Assembly (NCBI GenBank): GCA_045535935.1
Contig: JAZSMO010000003.1
Location: forward strand, 1 to 26,629
Direction: 5' to 3'
DNA: 26,629 nt
Source of the DNA: SVFI01 sp045535935
GTDB taxonomy: Bacteria > Bacillota > Clostridia > Lachnospirales > Lachnospiraceae
Both the position numbers and the translations under genes were made by a program. How positions within the stretch are numbered: the stretch's first letter is position 1; each line of letters begins with the position of its first letter. The notes beneath the pieces were generated by a model. It was not told the origin of the DNA, did not search any database, and saw only the letters and a list, made by a program, of their open reading frames with translations. Positions 21,603-26,629 of this stretch are shown piece after piece.

Positions 21603-22259
21603 ATGAAATTGAACATAAAAGAACTTATTGTCAGAGTGATTATTCTTCTGATCGGACTTACCATTGCACATTTGGGAGTTACGTTGTTTCTGCTTGCGGA
21701 TTTGGGAGCAGACCCGTTTAACGTGCTTGTACAGGGAATTTTCCGTACGATTTCCAAGGTGCCGGTGCTCGCTTTTTTGACACACGGATATACGCACATC
21801 GCCATCTGTTTTTTGATTATTCTTGTGCTTTTAATTGTGGACAGAAGTTACATCAAAATCGGAACCATTCTCTGTATGGTGTGTGGCGGACCGATCATTG
21901 ACTTTTTCAGTCTGATTCTGGCGCCGGTGTTTGAAGAGATGGCGTTTTTGTTAAAGATAATTATGCTGGCCCTCGGCTGTGTGATTTTGGCCTGCGGTAT
22001 GACGATTGTGATTAAATCGGACGCGGGAACCGGACCGAACGATCTCGTGGCGGTTGTCATCAGCGATAAGTCCAAAAAGAAATTCGGTATCGTGCGAATT
22101 ATTGTTGATGTCAGTTTTGTGGCGGCCGGATTTTTGATGGGCGGTGTAGTCGGTATCGGAACAATCATATGTGCCTGCCTGGTGGGTCCGGTGGCGGGAG
22201 TGATTATGCCGTGCAGTGAGAAACTTGTGAAAAAAGCAGTTGGAGTATTGGTAAAATAA
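21603..22259 (+). CDS. YczE-like integral membrane protein
   Basis: A 218-residue protein with about five to six transmembrane helices. The features are those of the YczE/YitT-related group: GLTIAHLGVTLFLLADLGADPFNVL near the start and CGMTIVIKSDAGTGPNDL in the second half, which look like two repeats of the same motif (small-residue helix followed by (L/D)GADP or DAGTGPND). No enzymatic residues are evident, and the role of the family is not settled. AGAGGAG precedes the ATG. Its TAA shares a base with the kinase ATG, so it is co-translated with a sensor kinase and could be an accessory membrane component of signal detection. Confidence 0.85.
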   Translation: MKLNIKELIVRVIILLIGLTIAHLGVTLFLLADLGADPFNVLVQGIFRTISKVPVLAFLTHGYTHIAICFLIILVLLIVDRSYIKIGTILCMVCGGPIIDFFSLILAPVFEEMAFLLKIIMLALGCVILACGMTIVIKSDAGTGPNDLVAVVISDKSKKKFGIVRIIVDVSFVAAGFLMGGVVGIGTIICACLVGPVAGVIMPCSEKLVKKAVGVLVK

Positions 22260-24532
22260 TGAGAGAAAAAACAGATGATATAGCAGTATATATAAAAGAC
22301 CGGGAACTCGTCGCAAACGCATATGTGATGCGCTGTTTTTCGGTAACCATGTTTGTATTCACCATCACATTTGTGCTGAATCTGATGCGGATATTTGTAG
22401 TGGATCAAACACTTATGATGCGGGCATATGTTCCGTCGCTCGTCATTTATTTCATTGTATATTTTGTGGAAAAAAAGATGTCTTCGGCCAATCCGATGAA
22501 AAAATATTTAATTTTGTTCAGTATCGTATCGGTTTTTACAATCATGGGCGTATTTATTACATATCATGTTGTTCTTGTGACGCTTTTGCCGTTTCTTTAT
22601 GCGATGCTGTATTCGTCCAAGAAGATGATGTGGTTTGTGTATGGCCTGACGGTGGTCAGTACGATTATCATAGTGTACGGCGGATATTATTTCGGTCTTT
22701 GTGATGCCAATATGACACTTTTGACGACAGGAAGCCTGGATGCTTATGCGGTGAACGGGCAGTTTGTGCAGACGCAGATTAACGATAATCCGGCGGTTAA
22801 CCTTGGCTTATTTTTTGTGTTGCCGCGATGCTTGATTTACATTGCGTTTCTGTCTATTTGTAACAGTATTTTCCGTATTGTCAGCGGAAGTCTGGAGAAG
22901 GCAAGGCTTACGGAAGAACTGGAACTGGCGAAAAACGAAGCAGAAAATGCCAACCGTGCCAAATCCCAATTTCTGGCACGGGTTTCGCATGAGATCCGTA
23001 CACCGATTAACGCTGTTATCGGTATGAATGAAATGATTTTGCGGGAAAGCAATGAGGAAGCAATCCGAAAGTATGCGGAGGATGTGAAGGATTCATCTTT
23101 TGTCCTTTTAAATATTATCAATGAAATATTGGATTCGTCCAAAATCGAGTCCGGCAAGATGGAACTCGTTCTGAATAATTATGAAATCGGAAGCCTGCTC
23201 AATGACCTTTACAACATGATCAGCGTCAAAGCAAAAGAAAAAAATTTGGAACTGGAATTTGATGTGGATCCGACCATTCCGGCGGGATACTGCGGCGATG
23301 ATAAGCGCATTCGACAGGTTTTGCTTAATCTTCTGACGAATGCGGTGAAGTACACGGAAAAAGGCAAGGTAACGCTGAAGGTGAATTGTGTCAGAGTGAA
23401 TGATCAGGCGATTTTGCATTACGTGGTGAAAGACACCGGAATCGGTATTAAGCAGGAGGATATCGGAAAGATATACGATGCTTTTTCGCGGTTTGATGTA
23501 TCGCGCAACCGTACGGTGGAGGGAACCGGTCTCGGGATGAATATTGTACAGCAGTTGTTGCTTCTCATGGGAAGTGAATTGCAGATTAAAAGTGAGTATG
23601 GGAAGGGAACGGAGTTTTCTTTCGATTTGGTGCAGCAGGTTGTGAAACCGGATTCTCTGGGAGATTTCCGGGGAAGGTTAGCAAAAGCCAAAAAAGATCC
23701 GGACGGACGGATATGCTATACCGCTCCGCAGGCGCGCGTACTTGTAGTGGATGACAACAAAATTAACCTTAAGGTGTTTAAATCTCTTCTGAAAGATACG
23801 CAGATGCAGATTTATGAAGCTGTCAGCGGTGAGGAATGTCTGACAATGCTTCGCGAAAATACGTATGATTTGATTTTCCTCGACCATATGATGCCGGAGA
23901 TGGATGGCATCGAGACGTTTCATGCCATGCGGGAAGAAAAACTGTGCGAAAATGTTCCGGTGATTATGCTGACGGCCAATGCCATTGTCGGTGACAAAGA
24001 GAAATATCTGGCAGAAGGGTTTGATGATTTTCTTACCAAGCCGATAATGTGCGAGAAGCTGGATCGCATGATAATCAATCACCTTCCGGATGAATTGGTA
24101 TTTTTTGATGAAACAGATACGGTTGCAGATACGGAAGAAAAGGAAGCAGATCCGGCAGAGGTGTTAGAGATTTTGGCAAAAAAACTTCCGCAGCTGGATC
24201 AAAAAACGGCGCTTACTTACTGTGACAATGCTGCTGAATTTTATGTGGAGTTGTTACAGGATTTTACGCAGCTTCCGATTGTTGAGGAACTGCGCGAGCA
24301 GATTGAAAAGAAGGACCATAATGGTTACCATGTGCGAATCCATGGATTCAAAAACAGTGCTTATCTGGTTGGAGCAGTGGAGCTTTCCGACTTGGCTTAT
24401 GAGATGGAAAAGCTGACAAAGGAAAAATTGCCGGAAGAGATAGATTCTTTGCAGAAGAAATTTGAAGAGCAGTACCGGGTTATTTGCAGTCAGTATAGGG
24501 AAGCGGTACAGATTTGCAAGGGATTGCGATAA
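22259..24532 (+). CDS. Hybrid sensor histidine kinase (HisKA-HATPase-REC-HPt)
   Basis: A 757-residue membrane protein. About six helices (27-200) form a sensor with a short outer loop (about 145-180). A coiled linker (210-236) leads to HisKA with H244 in SHEIRTP, then HATPase with N361 (N box), D392 in DTGIG and GTGLG at 422-426. The receiver domain (about 492-600) has D498/D499, phospho-acceptor D542, T572 and K594. A C-terminal HPt domain (about 635-755) has H695 and K698 in IHGFKNSAYLVGA. It is thus a complete four-step phosphorelay in one chain but with no DNA-binding or enzymatic output. Its start overlaps the yczE stop, with GGAG 13 bases upstream, so translation probably relies on coupling. 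The EAL gene follows by eight bases and is a possible functional partner. Confidence 0.93.
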   Translation: MREKTDDIAVYIKDRELVANAYVMRCFSVTMFVFTITFVLNLMRIFVVDQTLMMRAYVPSLVIYFIVYFVEKKMSSANPMKKYLILFSIVSVFTIMGVFITYHVVLVTLLPFLYAMLYSSKKMMWFVYGLTVVSTIIIVYGGYYFGLCDANMTLLTTGSLDAYAVNGQFVQTQINDNPAVNLGLFFVLPRCLIYIAFLSICNSIFRIVSGSLEKARLTEELELAKNEAENANRAKSQFLARVSHEIRTPINAVIGMNEMILRESNEEAIRKYAEDVKDSSFVLLNIINEILDSSKIESGKMELVLNNYEIGSLLNDLYNMISVKAKEKNLELEFDVDPTIPAGYCGDDKRIRQVLLNLLTNAVKYTEKGKVTLKVNCVRVNDQAILHYVVKDTGIGIKQEDIGKIYDAFSRFDVSRNRTVEGTGLGMNIVQQLLLLMGSELQIKSEYGKGTEFSFDLVQQVVKPDSLGDFRGRLAKAKKDPDGRICYTAPQARVLVVDDNKINLKVFKSLLKDTQMQIYEAVSGEECLTMLRENTYDLIFLDHMMPEMDGIETFHAMREEKLCENVPVIMLTANAIVGDKEKYLAEGFDDFLTKPIMCEKLDRMIINHLPDELVFFDETDTVADTEEKEADPAEVLEILAKKLPQLDQKTALTYCDNAAEFYVELLQDFTQLPIVEELREQIEKKDHNGYHVRIHGFKNSAYLVGAVELSDLAYEMEKLTKEKLPEEIDSLQKKFEEQYRVICSQYREAVQICKGLR

Positions 24533-24540
24533 GGAGTTTT

Positions 24541-26418
24541 ATGAATATACAGATTCAAGTTTGCGGAATGATTATTCTGGTTCTGTTGTTTGTGTTTTAC
24601 AGAAGCCAGAAATCCTTACAACTTTATACGGAAAAATCCTTTTACATGACTTTTTGCATGGCGATTATTAATTTGGCGTTGGATATTCTCTCTATTCTTT
24701 TTATTGAGTATCGGGCGCTGTTTCCGGATGTTGCTGTGAGAGGCGTGTGCAAGCTGTATATTATATCTCTTGTCTGGGAGGCGGCGTTTGCCCTACATTA
24801 TATACTTGTGGATATTCTCTCGGAGAAATCCCACCGAAAGTGGAAGGTTTATCTGGGGTGTCTGACTTTTGCGGAAAGTATTGTAGTCTCAATGTTACCG
24901 ATTTACATTCATCACGGAGACGGGGTGACGTATACCTACGGGCCTTCGACGTTGTTTGTATATGCATTTACACTGATATATATTTTAGCGACGATAGTTG
25001 TGCTTGCTATTTTCGGCAAGAGATTAAATAAACGAAGAAGATTTGCCGTTGGAGTTTGGATGACAGTCTGGGTTTCGGCAGCATTGCTCCAATACTTTAA
25101 CAGCGCCCTTCTTGTGGTAGGATTTGCCAGTGTGATCGGTGTACTGATTTTATTTGTGGTCGTGGAAAATCCACAGGCGAATATTGAACGTAAATTCGGA
25201 TGCTTCAATGCTTATGCGCTTTCGGAATATGCGAAACAGTTGTTTGCCCGAAAAGAAAAATTTTCCCTTTTGGAAATTACAATCGAAGATTTGGAAGGGA
25301 TTGAAAAGTATGTGGCGGATTTTGATGCCATCATAGAGCAGATGCTTCTTCTGACGGACAAATACAGTGATATCAAAGTGTTCCGGAATGTGAATTCGGA
25401 GTTCCTGATTTTGGGAAATGATGTCCAAAAGCTGGAGCAGGTCGGAGATGAGATACGGCAGATATTTGCGCGCAGTGCATATCTGTATAACAACATTCAA
25501 ATGATTGTGGTACAAAATGCAGATGATTTTTCAGGTTTGAATGAATTGATGCATTTTCTGTCTTTTGTAGAAGACAACTATATGGAAGACGGGGCGGCGC
25601 GACTGTTTGTCACAGATGAAAATGTGGTCGGAAAGTACAGAGAACACAATATAATACAGCACAAGATAGAGGCTGCTTTGGCTGAAGACCGCGTGGAGGT
25701 GTTCTTTCAACCGATTTATTCCAACAAAGAAAGCCGGTTTACATCGGCGGAAGCACTGGTGCGTATCCGTGAAAAGGATGGCGGCCTGATGCCGCCGGGA
25801 ATGTTTATTTCTGTGGCAGAACAGAGCGGACAGATTGTACAGCTCGGTGAGAGAGTCTTTGAGAAGGTCTGCGAATTTTTGAAGACTTCCGACGTCATTG
25901 CTCATGGAATTGAATATGTGGAAATCAATCTTTCTGTTGTCCAGTGTGAGATGGAAGATTTGGCAGACCGGTTGATTTCATTGATTGAAAAGTATCAGGT
26001 ATCTCCAAAGCATATCAACCTTGAAATTACGGAAACAGCATCGGTAACGGCCCGAAGTATTCTTTTGAAAAATATGAATCGGCTGGTGGATTACGGATTC
26101 AGTTTTTCGCTGGATGATTTCGGAAAAGGGGAATCCAATCTTATGTATGTGGTAGAAATGCCTGTGGATCTGATTAAACTGGATTACGATATGTCAAAGG
26201 CATTTTTTGCATCGGCAAAGGCGCAGCATGTTGTGCGTGCGGTTGTTCATATGGCGCACGGAATTGACCTTAAGCTTGTTGCCGAAGGAATAGAAACCAA
26301 GGACGAAATCGACGGTATGTTCAGAGAAAAGATCGACTATATCCAAGGCTATTATTATTCCAAACCGCTTCCGCAGCATGAATTTATGTCATTTGTGAAA
26401 AAGCAAAATTTCGGGTAG
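24541..26418 (+). CDS. Membrane EAL-domain c-di-GMP phosphodiesterase with degenerate GGDEF
   Basis: A 625-residue protein. Seven or so helices (about 3-208) form a membrane sensor. A region at about 215-335 resembles a GGDEF fold but has VNSEF (284-288) in place of GGDEF, so it should not make c-di-GMP. The EAL domain (about 370-620) keeps the catalytic set: E404 in EALVR, N463, E495 in LEITET, D525-D526 in DDFG, K546, E582 and Q602. It should therefore hydrolyse c-di-GMP to pGpG, though loop 6 (DDFGKGESN) departs from the common DDFGTGYSS. I choose ATG 24541: AAGGAG is at 24531-24536, overlapping the kinase stop. An ATG at 24514 is in frame but lies inside the kinase gene. It is the last gene of the operon. 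Confidence 0.92.
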   Translation: MNIQIQVCGMIILVLLFVFYRSQKSLQLYTEKSFYMTFCMAIINLALDILSILFIEYRALFPDVAVRGVCKLYIISLVWEAAFALHYILVDILSEKSHRKWKVYLGCLTFAESIVVSMLPIYIHHGDGVTYTYGPSTLFVYAFTLIYILATIVVLAIFGKRLNKRRRFAVGVWMTVWVSAALLQYFNSALLVVGFASVIGVLILFVVVENPQANIERKFGCFNAYALSEYAKQLFARKEKFSLLEITIEDLEGIEKYVADFDAIIEQMLLLTDKYSDIKVFRNVNSEFLILGNDVQKLEQVGDEIRQIFARSAYLYNNIQMIVVQNADDFSGLNELMHFLSFVEDNYMEDGAARLFVTDENVVGKYREHNIIQHKIEAALAEDRVEVFFQPIYSNKESRFTSAEALVRIREKDGGLMPPGMFISVAEQSGQIVQLGERVFEKVCEFLKTSDVIAHGIEYVEINLSVVQCEMEDLADRLISLIEKYQVSPKHINLEITETASVTARSILLKNMNRLVDYGFSFSLDDFGKGESNLMYVVEMPVDLIKLDYDMSKAFFASAKAQHVVRAVVHMAHGIDLKLVAEGIETKDEIDGMFREKIDYIQGYYYSKPLPQHEFMSFVKKQNFG

Positions 26419-26425
26419 GTGTATA

Positions 26426-26466
26426 GGGCATATAGGGTAGTGAGATACCCTGTATGCCCCGTTTTT
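26426..26466 (+). terminator. Terminator of the yczE-kinase-EAL operon, first part of repeat element copy B
   Basis: GGGCATA (26426-26432) pairs with TATGCCC (26453-26459), and GGGTA (26435-26439) with TACCC (26446-26450), separated by a two-base internal mismatch; GTTTTT follows. It begins eight bases after the EAL stop and corresponds to the hairpin at 4520-4556. Confidence 0.75.
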
Positions 26467-26482
26467 GTGTCTTGGCATCGAA

Positions 26483-26597
26483 TTATGTAAACCAGCGGGG
26501 TATATAGAAGAAAAATATTGTCTGGGACCCCGTTTTTTTTGAAAAAGCGGGGTGTGGCAAGGATATTTTTTTGTATATGCCCAATTAGTTTACATAA
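26483..26597. repeat. Palindromic intergenic repeat element, copy B
   Basis: A 115-base imperfect palindrome: TTATGTAAAC (26483-26492) is the exact reverse complement of 26588-26597, and the centre again is CCCCG, a T-run, an A-run and CGGGG (26528-26552). Similarity with copy A covers about 26426-26626, including CAAGCGGGGCAC at 26615-26626. The window ends three bases later, so the right flank is not visible. Confidence 0.65.
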
Positions 26598-26629
26598 CAC
26601 AAGAAAAACGAGCTCAAGCGGGGCACCAC

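Noticed and set aside
21464..21805. 114-codon N-terminal extension of the LtaS-like protein
   Set aside because: The extension crosses the divergent promoter and the start of the yczE-like gene; a good GAGGAG site precedes the internal ATG at 21463.

Overview
The window looks like chromosome from a low-to-mid G+C, Gram-positive, anaerobic member of the Clostridia, most like the Lachnospiraceae. The grounds are an oxygen/NO-scavenging flavodiiron protein, a LytS/LtaS-type phosphoglycerol transferase, MetA with the acetyl-CoA-type residue E111, strong AGGAGG ribosome sites, a large secreted protein made of CxxC, GLUG-like and BspA-like repeats, and an EAL protein with a degenerate GGDEF domain. 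The assignment comes from protein character alone, without a database search. No rRNA, tRNA, CRISPR array, phage or transposase gene was seen.

Layout. 1-3.6 kb: a membrane-anchored hypothetical protein, a flavodiiron protein with its own promoter, and an ABC exporter pair (ATPase plus permease). 3.7-5.6 kb: an SDR oxidoreductase and a PlsC-type acyltransferase, separated by about 440 bp of non-coding DNA that holds a long palindromic repeat element and 27-bp tandem repeats. A second copy of the palindromic element closes the window (26.4-26.6 kb). 5.7-6.4 kb: an unrecognised 197-aa protein behind a near-consensus sigma-28 (flagellar-type) promoter and a hairpin leader. 6.5-10.4 kb: housekeeping genes, namely an RluF-like pseudouridine synthase, a divergent NAD+-dependent DNA ligase, and MetA. 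10.4-11 kb: a minimal nucleotidyltransferase (MNT) followed by the deleted and frameshifted remnant of its HEPN partner. 11.2-17 kb: a 1901-aa secreted repeat protein. 17.1-17.7 kb: an intact RelB/DinJ-RelE/ParE-type toxin-antitoxin pair. 17.7-19.1 kb: a double zinc-ribbon membrane protein coupled to a small membrane protein. 19.1-21.5 kb, minus strand: an LtaS-superfamily enzyme with an extra extracytoplasmic domain. 21.6-26.4 kb: a tightly coupled operon of a YczE-like membrane protein, a hybrid histidine kinase (HisKA-HATPase-REC-HPt) and a membrane EAL c-di-GMP phosphodiesterase.

Themes. Envelope and surface functions dominate (acyltransferase, LtaS-like enzyme, giant surface protein, exporter), alongside signalling and motility-type control (sigma-28 promoter, phosphorelay, EAL). 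The items that best repay a second look are the duplicated palindromic intergenic element, the sigma-28-driven gene with a possible CsrA-type leader, the orphaned MNT with a dead HEPN partner, the DNA ligase with several substitutions at canonical active-site positions, and the internally duplicated architecture of the giant surface protein. I found no clear multi-gene system that is both complete and obviously new.
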